Shown one piece after another: positions 26,771 through 34,885 of a DNA stretch of 64,000 nucleotides. The notes below the pieces were generated by a model. That model was not told the DNA's origin. It was given only the letters and a program-made list of their open reading frames with translations, and did not search any database. The translations under genes and the position numbers were made by a program. Where the stretch lies: assembly GCA_019245575.1 (NCBI GenBank), contig JAFARE010000030.1, forward strand, positions 1 to 64,000, in the 5' to 3' direction. The DNA is from Candidatus Dormiibacterota bacterium. Lineage in GTDB: Bacteria; Chloroflexota; Dormibacteria; Aeolococcales; Aeolococcaceae. The first letter of the stretch is position 1; each line of letters starts with the position of its first letter.

Positions 26771-27334
26771 TCAGCTTTCGTCCAGGTACTGCGCGATGTC
26801 CGCGTCGTAGATGGCGCGCGCGCTGTCGAGCATCTCGCCCACCAGTGCGACCCGCTCCTCCGGCCAGTGGAGCACGGCGGCGAGCTCCATGACCGTTGCG
26901 CTGCGGCCGAGCTCCTGGCGCAGGCCGACCTCAGCTGTCTCGTACACCTGCGCGTCGCGCACGAACGCCTCCTCGCTCTGCGTCTCGATGGCGGCGTCCT
27001 CCAGCGCGCTCTCGAGGTGCGCGTCGACCACGCGGCGCACGAAGGTGCGCAGGCCTGCGGGCGCGCCGCCGCGCGATGCGTACTCCGACACCGCGACGAT
27101 CGTGGCCACCGCGCCCTCCTGGTACAGGTCCACGACGTCCATGCCGCGGTTGCCGTGTGCCAGCGCCTCGTCCAGCGCGATGTTGAGGTGATGGTCGACA
27201 AGCTCCTCGCGCGCCGGCTCCTGCCCCGCACGCACCCGGCCGAGCAGGGACCGCACCTCGTCGTCGTTCAACGGTGGAAACGCGCGCACCTGGGCCGCGA
27301 GCGCATCGAGGTCCGTGTCGTCCTGGTGCGTCAC
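26771..27334 (-). CDS. Sigma-70-like protein lacking region 4
   Basis: A 187-residue protein with a sigma-factor-like helical core. REELVDHHLNIALDEALAHGNRGMDVVDLYQEGAVATIVAVSEY resembles region 2 (the core-RNA-polymerase-binding LV..NL...A.....G....DLIQEG pattern). EVGLRQELGRSATVMELAAVLHWPEERVALV resembles region 3. No region 4 (-35 recognition) follows, and the -10-reading part of region 2 is poorly conserved. It could be a degenerate sigma factor or a regulator that occupies core polymerase. GTG 27334 overlaps the SRPBCC stop (GTGA), so it is the last gene of a three-gene operon. Confidence 0.72.
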   Translation of the reverse strand: MTHQDDTDLDALAAQVRAFPPLNDDEVRSLLGRVRAGQEPAREELVDHHLNIALDEALAHGNRGMDVVDLYQEGAVATIVAVSEYASRGGAPAGLRTFVRRVVDAHLESALEDAAIETQSEEAFVRDAQVYETAEVGLRQELGRSATVMELAAVLHWPEERVALVGEMLDSARAIYDADIAQYLDES

Positions 27335-27786
27335 GCGCGGCGCCCCGCCTCGGTCTTGCGTCCGAAACGCGCCGCCAGCTGCTCGCACGCGCGCGCGACC
27401 TCGCGCCGCGCCGCACCCTGCGAAGCCCGCTCCACGGCGGAGCCGAACGGCCCGGATCCAACCGCGTAGCGGGCGGATATCTCCACGCGCGATCCACCGC
27501 GCACCGAGCGCACGGACGCGCGGATCGTCAGCTTGATGCCCTCCTCCAGCTCCATCACCATGCGCGACGGAGCGGTGAGCTCCTTGCACACCAGGACGCC
27601 GCGCAGGTGCCTGCCCATGGCGCCGACCTCGACCTCGTACCGCGCGCCGACCTTGCCTCGCGGCCCGCCCACGTGGCGCAGGCGACGCACCGCCGGCAGC
27701 CAGTCGGCGTGGTCCAGGTCGGAGACGGCGGCGAAGACCTCCTCGGGCGGCGCCGGGACGGTGACGTCGGACGTGGCTTCGATCAT
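27331..27786 (-). CDS. SRPBCC (START-like) domain protein
   Basis: A 151-residue helix-grip protein of the polyketide cyclase/START-like superfamily: IEATSDVTVPAPPEEVFAAVSDLDHADWLPAVRRLRHVGG at the N-terminus, and a long C-terminal helix ending in Arg/Ala-rich sequence. Such proteins hold a hydrophobic ligand in a deep pocket; the ligand here is unknown. It starts 7 bases after the GNAT gene and overlaps the sigma-like gene. Confidence 0.85.
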   Translation of the reverse strand: MIEATSDVTVPAPPEEVFAAVSDLDHADWLPAVRRLRHVGGPRGKVGARYEVEVGAMGRHLRGVLVCKELTAPSRMVMELEEGIKLTIRASVRSVRGGSRVEISARYAVGSGPFGSAVERASQGAARREVARACEQLAARFGRKTEAGRRA

Positions 27787-27793
27787 TCACCGC

Positions 27794-28612
27794 TCAGTAG
27801 ATCACGGTTGCAAAGTCCGCGACCTTGGTGAAGCCGAGGCGCTTGTACAAGCGTATTGCGACGTCGTTGTAGTGGTTGACGTAGAGCGAGCACAGCGGCA
27901 CGTCGCGCAGCAGCCCCTGACAGACCCCGGCAAGTCCCCTGCGTGCGACGCCCTGCGAGCGGCGCGACGGGTCGGTCCAGACGCCCTGGATCTGCACCAC
28001 CTCCGGGGTCCACGCACTCAACTCCGCCTTGAACACCACGCGGCCGCCGTCGGTCCACACCCAGCTCCAGCCTCGGTCGATCAGCGTCGCCATGCGCGAG
28101 CGCCAGCCGGCGGCATCGATCGCCAGCGGATCGATACCCATCTCCTCGCGGTGCATCTCGGCCGCGGCGATCACGAGGGCATCAACGTCGCGACCTGTGG
28201 CGCGGCGGACCGGCGACGGCTCCTGGGCGACGTAGTCGCGGCTGTCCACGGCCATGAGGTGCTGCGGGTCGCGAACGTCGCGGGCCGGCCTCCCCAGCGC
28301 GCTGTGCAGCGCGAGCACCGCGGCGCGCGGGCCCACCAGCAGCCGGGGAGCGCATGCCGAGAGCAGCAGGCCGGCGAGCGGCTCCGCATCCTCCAGACGC
28401 GGGATGCACGGGACCACGAGCGCCCCGCCCAGCGTGGCGGCCCGAAGGCCGTCGGCGCCGAGGATGCCCCACCAGTCGCCGGCCTCCACCCCGGCGCGCA
28501 GCTCGCTGCGCAGGTACACGTTGAGGACGGGATCGCCGTCCAGGAGCCGGGAGAGCATGGCCGCGTGCCCGCGGCCAAGACGGCCCGCGCGGACCGCCGA
28601 GTCGGTGGCCAC
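27794..28612 (-). CDS. DUF4081-GNAT acetyltransferase
   Basis: A 272-residue protein. An N-terminal DUF4081-type domain (MLSRLLDGDPVLNVYLRSELRAG, residues ~24-130) is fused to a C-terminal GNAT domain. Its acetyl-CoA motif region IQGVWTDPSRRSQGVARRGLAGVCQGLL (R/Q-x-x-G-x-A) and SLYVNHYNDVAIRLYKRLGFTKV are clear. It probably N-acetylates an unknown amine. GTG 28612 is chosen; GACAAT ends six bases upstream on the minus strand, so translation may be leaderless. It diverges from a lipoprotein gene across 64 bases. Confidence 0.88.
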   Translation of the reverse strand: MATDSAVRAGRLGRGHAAMLSRLLDGDPVLNVYLRSELRAGVEAGDWWGILGADGLRAATLGGALVVPCIPRLEDAEPLAGLLLSACAPRLLVGPRAAVLALHSALGRPARDVRDPQHLMAVDSRDYVAQEPSPVRRATGRDVDALVIAAAEMHREEMGIDPLAIDAAGWRSRMATLIDRGWSWVWTDGGRVVFKAELSAWTPEVVQIQGVWTDPSRRSQGVARRGLAGVCQGLLRDVPLCSLYVNHYNDVAIRLYKRLGFTKVADFATVIY

Positions 28613-28676
28613 GTGTTGATTGTCGGATATCCTCAGGCGCCGACGAAGCACGCGTACCGAGGACCGCTCCACGTCG

Positions 28677-29249
28677 ATGCACACCACGCTCCGCTCCGCC
28701 GCGCTCGCCGCGCTGCCCGCCCTCGCGCTGGGCGCGTGCGGCGGCACAACGTCGCCCCCGCCGTCGAACACACCGACGACGACGAGCGCCTCCGTCTTCA
28801 CGTCCACCGACTTCACCGCGCACATCCCCGGCGGGTGGACCGACCAGACCACGAATGAGAGCGCGGTGACGTCCGTCAGCGTCAACGGCACCGTGCTCAT
28901 GCTGCTCGTGCCGCCGGCATCCTTCGCCGCGCGCGCCAGCGAGCACATCGACGTGTCAATGGTGCAGCAGCCGGTGCCCAGCGATCAGCTCAGCGCATAC
29001 GTGCAGAGCGTCTCACAGCACGGCGCCACCAACCTCAGCAGCGTGCAGGCATTCAACCTCGACGGCGCCACCGGGCTCTTCGTCACCTACGACCTGAGCG
29101 CGAACGGCGCGAGCAACAAGGCGCAGGACATGGTGGTCGACCACAACAACAACACGTACGACATCGTGCTCAACACACACGCTGCGGATTTTGCCGCGCA
29201 GCTGCCCGCGCTCCAGGAGGTGCTCAACAGCTGGCGCTGGGCGTCGTGA
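28677..29249 (+). CDS. Predicted lipoprotein of unknown function
   Basis: A 190-residue exported lipoprotein: leader MHTTLRSAALAALPALALGAC with lipobox Cys21, then a Ser/Thr/Pro linker and a compact domain. The domain begins FTAHIPGGWTDQT and ends VLNTHAADFAAQLPALQEVLNSWRW, the outline of PsbP/LpqN-like beta-sheet proteins. That likeness is weak and the function is unknown. The upstream in-frame codons to 28620 are basic and overlap the divergent promoter region. Confidence 0.75.
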   Translation: MHTTLRSAALAALPALALGACGGTTSPPPSNTPTTTSASVFTSTDFTAHIPGGWTDQTTNESAVTSVSVNGTVLMLLVPPASFAARASEHIDVSMVQQPVPSDQLSAYVQSVSQHGATNLSSVQAFNLDGATGLFVTYDLSANGASNKAQDMVVDHNNNTYDIVLNTHAADFAAQLPALQEVLNSWRWAS

Positions 29250-29287
29250 TGCGCTGAGCGATCGGTAATCGGTATGGTGAGGCGGCC

Positions 29288-30340
29288 GTGCTGATCCTCA
29301 TGAACGTCAACGCCACCAAGGATGAGGTCGACAACGTGCTGGCGCACGTGCGCGACCGGGGGTTCAAGCCGATCGAGCTGCCCGGCGCCGACCGTCTTGC
29401 CATCGGCGTGCTGGGCAGCAACCCAGCATCCATTCGCGACGCGATCGTCGACCTCCCGGGCGTCGCCGACGCGGTGCCCGTGAGCAAGCCGTACAAGCAG
29501 GTGACGCGCGAGTGGCAGCCGCGGCAGACGGTGGTGGACGTTGGCGGCGTGCGCATCGGTGATGGGTCCTTCACCGTGATCGCGGGACCGTGCGCGGTCG
29601 AGGGACTCGAGCAGATGACCAGCACCGCAAGGGCGGTCGCCCGCGCCGGCGCGGCGATCCTGCGCGGCGGCGCGTTCAAGCCGAGGACGTCGCCCTATGC
29701 GTTTCGCGGGCTCGGCGCAGACGGCCTCGACCATCTCGACGCCGCGCGCTCCGCGACCGGGCTTCCCGTCGTCACCGAGGTGCTGACCCCCGGCGACGTC
29801 GAGACGGTGGCGCAGCGCGCCGACATGCTCCAGGTGGGCACGCGCAACGCGCAGAACTTCGCGCTGCTCGAAGCGGTGGGCGCGGCCACACGCCCGGTCC
29901 TGCTGAAACGCGGCCTGAGCAACACCGTCGAGGAGTGGCTGCTGGCGGCCGAGTACGTCGTGTCGCACGGGAATCCCGGCGTGGTGCTCTGCGAGCGCGG
30001 CATCCGCACCTTCGAGACCGCCACGCGCAACACGCTGGACCTCGCGGCGGTGCCGCTGGTCAAGTCCCTGTCGCACCTGCCGGTCGTGGTCGATCCGTCG
30101 CATGCCACCGGGCATCGCCACCTGGTGCCGGCGATGTCGCTGGCAGCGCTCGCCGCCGGCGCCGACGGCCTGCTCGTCGAGGTGCACCCCGACCCCGAGA
30201 ACGCGATGAGCGACGGCCCGCAGTCGCTGACCTTCGAGATGTTCGACGACCTGATGGCACGGCTGCGTCGCCTGGCCGAGTCCCTCGATCGCCGCCTCGC
30301 GACGGCTCCGTCACAGGAGAAGGCGGCGAACCGGGGGTAG
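29288..30340 (+). CDS. aroF: 3-deoxy-7-phosphoheptulonate (DAHP) synthase, type I-beta
   Basis: First enzyme of the shikimate pathway, condensing phosphoenolpyruvate and erythrose-4-phosphate. The 350 residues comprise an N-terminal ferredoxin-like regulatory domain (~1-75) and the TIM-barrel catalytic domain with [52 protein letters not shown] and [10 protein letters not shown]. The metal ligands Cys (GPCAVE), His, Glu and Asp of the family are all within conserved motifs. The GTG start is 10 bases after TATGGT (29273-29278) without a ribosome binding site, so it is probably leaderless. Confidence 0.95.
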   Translation: MLILMNVNATKDEVDNVLAHVRDRGFKPIELPGADRLAIGVLGSNPASIRDAIVDLPGVADAVPVSKPYKQVTREWQPRQTVVDVGGVRIGDGSFTVIAGPCAVEGLEQMTSTARAVARAGAAILRGGAFKPRTSPYAFRGLGADGLDHLDAARSATGLPVVTEVLTPGDVETVAQRADMLQVGTRNAQNFALLEAVGAATRPVLLKRGLSNTVEEWLLAAEYVVSHGNPGVVLCERGIRTFETATRNTLDLAAVPLVKSLSHLPVVVDPSHATGHRHLVPAMSLAALAAGADGLLVEVHPDPENAMSDGPQSLTFEMFDDLMARLRRLAESLDRRLATAPSQEKAANRG

Positions 30341-30367
30341 CATGGCTGGCGGCCGAGGCCTCCACTC

Positions 30368-31054
30368 ATGCCCTTCTTCAATCGCAAGCGCAAGGAAGCG
30401 CTCACCCCCGTCATCGGCACGCTGCTGTGCCAGGCGCGCGGCTGCCACAACCCCACCGCGCTGCAGTGCAGCTACGTGGACAAGCGTGGCCGCGTCTGCA
30501 GCGGGGTGTTCTGCCCGGCGCACTGGGGCGTGGTCGACGGCGACGTGTACTGCCGGCGCCACGCCAGCACGCTGCGCGCACTGGGTGAGGCCGCGCAGGA
30601 GCGGCGCGCGCTGCCGGACGTGGACAACCGCGGTCCCTCGCTGGTCAACTGGATCGCCGATCAGCTCGACTCGCACCTGCGCAAGATGCTCGGCGACGTG
30701 GCCCACGGCGAGGAGCGAATCCTGGTCGAGAAGGACGTCAAGCTGGCGTACGACGCGCACCGCCGGCCGCGCTGGGAGCGCAGCTGGAAGCTGGTCGAGA
30801 CCACCGGCATGGTGCTCAAAGTGGGGATCCAGGTTGACGAGCGCGACGACGCCATGGTGACCGTGCGCGTGGGCAGCGAGATGGTGGCCCAGGGCGTGCC
30901 GCCGTGGATCGCCCGCCGCCACAGCGGCGACGAGATCGACCCCGACGTCGACCGGCTGCGTCGCGAGCTCTTCTACCGCTTCCTGGAGGAGAACATCCAG
31001 GACGCGGTGAAGCGCATGCGCGACCGCGTCGACAGCCCCACCTGGGTGGCCTGA
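30368..31054 (+). CDS. Hypothetical protein with N-terminal cysteine/histidine-rich domain
   Basis: A 228-residue soluble protein I cannot name. Residues ~20-65 contain seven cysteines and several histidines (CQARGCHN, QCSY, RVCSGVFCPAHW, VYCRRHAS), probably a B-box-like zinc site. The rest is a charged domain with LVNWIADQLDSHLRKML and a final helix ELFYRFLEENIQDAVKRMRDRV. High third-position G/C supports it as real. It follows aroF by 27 bases and may share its transcript. Confidence 0.7.
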   Translation: MPFFNRKRKEALTPVIGTLLCQARGCHNPTALQCSYVDKRGRVCSGVFCPAHWGVVDGDVYCRRHASTLRALGEAAQERRALPDVDNRGPSLVNWIADQLDSHLRKMLGDVAHGEERILVEKDVKLAYDAHRRPRWERSWKLVETTGMVLKVGIQVDERDDAMVTVRVGSEMVAQGVPPWIARRHSGDEIDPDVDRLRRELFYRFLEENIQDAVKRMRDRVDSPTWVA

Positions 31055-31114
31055 CGGGCCTCGCCCGCCGGCGTTCACCGCTTCGAAAGAAAGAACGCCG
31101 CACAATCCTCTGGA

Positions 31115-31417
31115 ATGCCGCGTCCCACGCCGACCTCGCTTGCTCAGCGCAGCCGCGATGAGGGGCTGAGCCGCCTGCGCCGCCTCACCTGGGTTGCGGG
31201 CATCGGCGCGGCGGCCCTGACCGCGGTGGCGTCGCTGATCGCCGCCGAGACGATCCCCGGCCACTCACAGGCAGCGGCGGCGGCGCCGGCCTCGTCGAGC
31301 GGGAGCCCTGACCAGAGCGGCAGCGGCGCGCAGCTTCCCAGCGACCAGCAGGCGCCAGCCAATCAGCCCCCTGGTCCCGGCGGGGGCGCTCCCATCGCCG
31401 TCTCGGGCGGATCCTGA
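31115..31417 (+). CDS. Small single-span membrane protein of the redox cluster
   Basis: A 100-residue protein: a basic N-terminus (SLAQRSRDEGLSRLRRLTW), one transmembrane helix (VAGIGAAALTAVASLIAAETIPG) and a low-complexity extracytoplasmic tail rich in Ser, Gln, Pro and Gly. It begins an operon with ApbE. It has no S/T-G-A-T flavinylation motif, although such a protein in this place would be expected to carry one. Function unknown. Confidence 0.6.
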   Translation: MPRPTPTSLAQRSRDEGLSRLRRLTWVAGIGAAALTAVASLIAAETIPGHSQAAAAAPASSSGSPDQSGSGAQLPSDQQAPANQPPGPGGGAPIAVSGGS

Positions 31418-31429
31418 GGCCCGCACCCG

Positions 31430-32344
31430 GTGGTCGCCGTGGCCACGTCGCGGGCGCTGGGCACCAGTGTCCAGGTGGCCGTCACCGACGGCGAAGCGCT
31501 CGGCGCTGCCCGCGCGGCGGTTGACGAGATTCTGGCGGCGATCGACCTCGCGGCCAGCCGCTTCCGCGAGGATTCGGATCTCACCCGCGTGAACCACGCG
31601 GACGGTGCGGGCGTCTCGGTGTCGCGGCTCTGCCTGCGCGCGGTGCAGACCGCGCTGCGGGTCGCCGTGATGACGGGCGGGCTCGTCGACCCGACCGTGG
31701 GCAGCTCGCTGGAGGCCATCGGCTACGACCGTGACTTCAGCGCCGTCGGCGACGCGCCGCCGCAGCCCGCGCGCGCCGCCGCGGGGTGGCGCGCGGTGGA
31801 GGTGGACGAGCGACGCTCGACGGTGCGCGTGCCCGCCGGCGTCCACCTCGACCTGGGCTCGTCGGCTAAGGCGCTCGCCGCTGATGACGCGGCGGCGAGC
31901 GCAGCCCGCGCCACCGGCTGCGCAGTTTTGGTCAACCTTGGCGGTGACTTGTCAACCAGTGGGCCGGCGCCAGAGGGCGGATGGGAGATCCTGGTGACCG
32001 ACGACCATGGCGCGCCGCCGGACGCACCCGGGCAGATGGTGCGCGTGCGCGGCGGCGGACTGGCGACGTCGAGCACCACGGTGCGCCACTGGACGCAGGG
32101 CGGCCGCAGCGTGCACCACATCGTCGACCCCAGCACCGGTGAGCCTGCGCGCGTCGTCTGGCGCACCGCGAGCGTCACCGCGGCGACCTGCGTCGAGGCC
32201 AACGCCGCGGCCACGGCGGCGATCCTGCTGGGCACGCGAGCGCCGCAATGGCTGCTGGAACACGGCTTTCCCGCGCGCCTCGTCGACGGGTCCGGCGCGG
32301 TGCAGCACATCGGCGGCTGGCCCTCGGAGGGAGAGCGACGGTGA
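31430..32344 (+). CDS. apbE: ApbE-like FAD:protein FMN transferase
   Basis: A 304-residue enzyme that transfers FMN from FAD to a threonine or serine of a target protein. Family landmarks: SRFREDSDLTRVN, GGLVDPTVGSSLEAIGYD, VHLDLGSSAKALAADDAA, LVNLGGDLSTSGP, ATSSTTVRHW and HHIVDPSTGEPA, in the right order. Classical ApbE proteins are exported; this one has no clear signal peptide from GTG 31430, so it may act in the cytoplasm or start elsewhere. Its stop overlaps the next gene (GTGA). The flavinylated substrate is not obvious in the cluster. Confidence 0.88.
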   Translation: MVAVATSRALGTSVQVAVTDGEALGAARAAVDEILAAIDLAASRFREDSDLTRVNHADGAGVSVSRLCLRAVQTALRVAVMTGGLVDPTVGSSLEAIGYDRDFSAVGDAPPQPARAAAGWRAVEVDERRSTVRVPAGVHLDLGSSAKALAADDAAASAARATGCAVLVNLGGDLSTSGPAPEGGWEILVTDDHGAPPDAPGQMVRVRGGGLATSSTTVRHWTQGGRSVHHIVDPSTGEPARVVWRTASVTAATCVEANAAATAAILLGTRAPQWLLEHGFPARLVDGSGAVQHIGGWPSEGERR

Positions 32345-33357
32345 TCGCCGCGGCGTTGGGGCCCACCCCCTTCTGGTACGCAGCGCGCGGCAGCGGCTAC
32401 ACGGCGCTCGTGCTGCTCACGCTCTCGGTGCTGCTCGGTCTCATCACGAGCGTGCGCTGGGTCTCCGATAGATGGCCGCGCTTCCTCTCCCAGAGCCTGC
32501 ACCGCAACATCTCGCTGCTCGCGCTGTGCTTTCTGGTCGTGCACATCGGCGCGTCGATCATCGACCCCTTCGCCGGCCTCAACCTGCGCGACGCCATCGT
32601 GCCCGCGGGAGCCGGATACCGCCCGGTCTGGATCGCGCTCGGCGTGGTCTCTGCGGAGCTCTTCGTCGCCGTGCTGATCACGAGCCTGCTGCGCCATCGC
32701 ATGTCATTCGGCGTGTGGCGCGCGGTGCACCTGCTCGCGTACGCGACCTGGCCGATCGCGGTGCTGCACGGCATCGGCACCGGCACCGACACGAAGGCGG
32801 TGTGGGCGATCCTCGTCGTGGTCGCGTGCGTGGGAGCGGTCGTGGTCACGCTCATCTGGCGCCTGGCGAGCGGCTGGCCGGCCCACGCGTGGCTGCGCGC
32901 GCTGGGCATGGCGGTGTCGCTCGCGGCGGTGACGGCGCTCACCGCGTGGACGGCGAGCGGACCGCTCCAGCCGGGCTGGGCCCGTGCCGCGGGGACGCCC
33001 GCAAACCTGCTCAGCGGGGGCTCAGGTTCCACGCCGGCGGCGTCGCCGTCACCGGGCGCGCTCGCCGCCGGCCTCAACGACCCGCTCACCGGCTCGATCG
33101 ACCGCGGCGCGACCGCGGTCACCGCGCGCCTGACGGACCGGCGCGACACCTCGCTGACGCTCGTCATCGCGGCCGCGCAGGACGGCAGCGGCACGCTCGT
33201 CGCGGCGCGCTCGGGTCAGACCGTCTGCTCCGCGCCGGCTTCCTTCGGCGACACGGTCACCGCGCAGTGCGGCTCGGTGGTCGTGAGCGTCAGCCTGGCC
33301 GACGACGGCAGGGGCGGGCTCACCGGGACCCTGGTGACCCGGGCCGCCGGGCAGTGA
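32341..33357 (+). CDS. Ferric-reductase-like transmembrane haem protein
   Basis: A 338-residue membrane protein with about seven helices in residues 10-215, then an extracytoplasmic Ser/Pro/Gly linker and a beta-rich domain (~255-338). Histidines suited to b-haem ligation occur in SLHRNISLLALCFLVVHIG and WRAVHLLAYATWPIAVLHGIG, the paired-helix layout of ferric reductase/YedZ-like domains. The C-terminal domain has two cysteines (TVCSAP, AQCGS) and the sequence GSIDRGATAVT, only loosely like a flavinylation site. It probably moves electrons across the membrane. Confidence 0.82.
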   Translation: MIAAALGPTPFWYAARGSGYTALVLLTLSVLLGLITSVRWVSDRWPRFLSQSLHRNISLLALCFLVVHIGASIIDPFAGLNLRDAIVPAGAGYRPVWIALGVVSAELFVAVLITSLLRHRMSFGVWRAVHLLAYATWPIAVLHGIGTGTDTKAVWAILVVVACVGAVVVTLIWRLASGWPAHAWLRALGMAVSLAAVTALTAWTASGPLQPGWARAAGTPANLLSGGSGSTPAASPSPGALAAGLNDPLTGSIDRGATAVTARLTDRRDTSLTLVIAAAQDGSGTLVAARSGQTVCSAPASFGDTVTAQCGSVVVSVSLADDGRGGLTGTLVTRAAGQ

Positions 33358-34610
33358 CGCTGCACTCCCGGCTCCTGCCGCCCATGCCCGTGGCCGAGGA
33401 CTACCGGGCTCACGTGGCCGGGTTCGGGCCGCTGCCCGGGGGCGGCCCTGCGCTCATCGCCGAGCTGGATCGCGCCGGGCTCACCGGCCACGGGGGCGCC
33501 GGCTTTCCGGCCGCGGTGAAGTGGCGAGCGGTTGCGGCGCGCTCCAAGCCCGGCTCCCGCGCCGTGGTGGTCGGCGACGGCGCCGAGACGGAGCCCGCCA
33601 GCTTCAAGGACCGCACGCTGCTGGCGCTGCGGCCTCACCTCGTGCTCGACGGTCTCCAGCTGGCCGCGCGCACGGTCGACGCCGACCGGGCCGTGCTCTA
33701 CCTGTCCCGGGCCAACGACTCGCTGGGCCGCACGGTGGCCGCGGCGCTGGCGGAACGGCGCGGCGCCGACACGGTGCCGGTCGAGGTCGCCACGGCGCCG
33801 CCGCGCTACGTCGCGGGCGAGGAGACCGCGCTGGTCAGCCGGCTGAGCGGCCGGCCGGCACGGCCTCGCACCGTACCGCCCCGGCCATACGACGACGGGG
33901 TCGACGGCCGGCCCACGCTGGTGAACAACGTCGAAACCCTGGCCCATTCGGCGCTCATCGCACGGCGCGGCGCCGCCTGGTTCCGCGCCGCAGGGACGCC
34001 CGAGGCGCCGGGGACGGTCCTGGTGTCGGTGAGCGGCGCGGTCGGCGTGGCCGGCGTGTACGAGGTCGGCTACGACGCGACGGTGGGCGGGATCGTCGAG
34101 CTGGCCGGCGGCGCTCTGGGCACGCCCTCGGCGGTGCTTATCGGAGGCTACTTCGGCCGCTGGTGCGCGGCCGGCCGCGCGTGGCCGGTCACCATCGAGC
34201 CCCGGTCGCTGCGGCGCATCGGTCTCTCCCTCGGCGCGGGCGTGATCGCGGTGCTGCCGGCGGGCCGCTGCGGGGTGGCCGAATCCGACCGCGTGCTCGC
34301 CTTCCTGGCGCGCGAGTCGGCCGGGCAGTGCGGCCCGTGTCACGTGGGCCTGCCCGCGCTGGCGGCCACATTCCATGCCGTCGCGCAGGGCGACGAGCGG
34401 CCCGCCGCGCTCGACCGTCTGGCTCGCTGGGTGCTGGAGATCCGAGGCCGCGGCGCCTGCCGCCATCCGGATGGGGCGACGCTCTTCGCGGCCAGCGCCC
34501 TCGAGGTGTTCGCCGACGAGCTCCGCCGCCATCTGCGCCTGGGCCCGTGCGCCGCGTCGAGCGCGGCCCCGCTGATGCCCACCCCGGTGCTCGCCCCGGG
34601 CTGGCGATGA
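33354..34610 (+). CDS. NuoF-like NADH dehydrogenase subunit (SLBB and Fe-S region)
   Basis: A 418-residue soluble protein like the 51-kDa subunit of complex I and NAD-linked hydrogenases. FMN-loop: LTGHGGAGFPAAVKW. NADH region: YVAGEETALVSRLSGRPARPRTVPP, then PTLVNNVETLA, an SLBB domain, and a C-terminal Fe-S region. In the N3-type cluster motif the positions are 323, 326, 329 and 369: here Ala323, Cys326, Cys329, Cys369, so the first ligand is missing. It could hold a three-Cys cluster or one with another ligand. GTG overlaps the membrane protein's stop. It likely takes electrons from NAD(P)H to the ferredoxin or haem protein. Confidence 0.85.
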   Translation: MTLHSRLLPPMPVAEDYRAHVAGFGPLPGGGPALIAELDRAGLTGHGGAGFPAAVKWRAVAARSKPGSRAVVVGDGAETEPASFKDRTLLALRPHLVLDGLQLAARTVDADRAVLYLSRANDSLGRTVAAALAERRGADTVPVEVATAPPRYVAGEETALVSRLSGRPARPRTVPPRPYDDGVDGRPTLVNNVETLAHSALIARRGAAWFRAAGTPEAPGTVLVSVSGAVGVAGVYEVGYDATVGGIVELAGGALGTPSAVLIGGYFGRWCAAGRAWPVTIEPRSLRRIGLSLGAGVIAVLPAGRCGVAESDRVLAFLARESAGQCGPCHVGLPALAATFHAVAQGDERPAALDRLARWVLEIRGRGACRHPDGATLFAASALEVFADELRRHLRLGPCAASSAAPLMPTPVLAPGWR

Positions 34611-34885
34611 GGCAGCGCATCCGGGTCGACCCCATCGCGTGCAAGGCGCATGGGGTGTGCGCCGAGCTCTTTCCCGAGCGGATCCGCCTCGACGACTGGG
34701 GCTACCCCATCGTCGACCCACGCGGCGTGACGCCTGACCTGATGAAGCTGGCACGGCTGGCGGTGGCGGAGTGCCCCCGGACCGCCCTCCACCTCGCCGA
34801 CGTGGATGACCCGGCGGCCCGGCCCAAGCCGGAAGACCCGCCCGACGACCTGGCCCTGGTGAGCCCGCCGCCGGGCGGCGCCTAG
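34607..34885 (+). CDS. 3Fe-4S-type ferredoxin
   Basis: A 92-residue ferredoxin of the cytochrome-P450-partner class. Cys12, Cys18 and Cys56 (followed by Pro) are present, and His15 sits where a 4Fe-4S ferredoxin has its second cysteine, giving a [3Fe-4S] cluster. The C-terminal 30 residues are acidic and proline-rich. ATG overlaps the NuoF-like stop. Its last four bases overlap the 3' end of the opposing mshC-like gene. Confidence 0.85.
   Translation: MRQRIRVDPIACKAHGVCAELFPERIRLDDWGYPIVDPRGVTPDLMKLARLAVAECPRTALHLADVDDPAARPKPEDPPDDLALVSPPPGGA

Noticed and set aside
31069..31100. 8-bp hairpin (CGGCGTTC / GAACGCCG) as a terminator before the redox cluster
   Set aside because: The 16-base loop is long and no T-run follows on either strand; it may be chance or a weak RNA structure.
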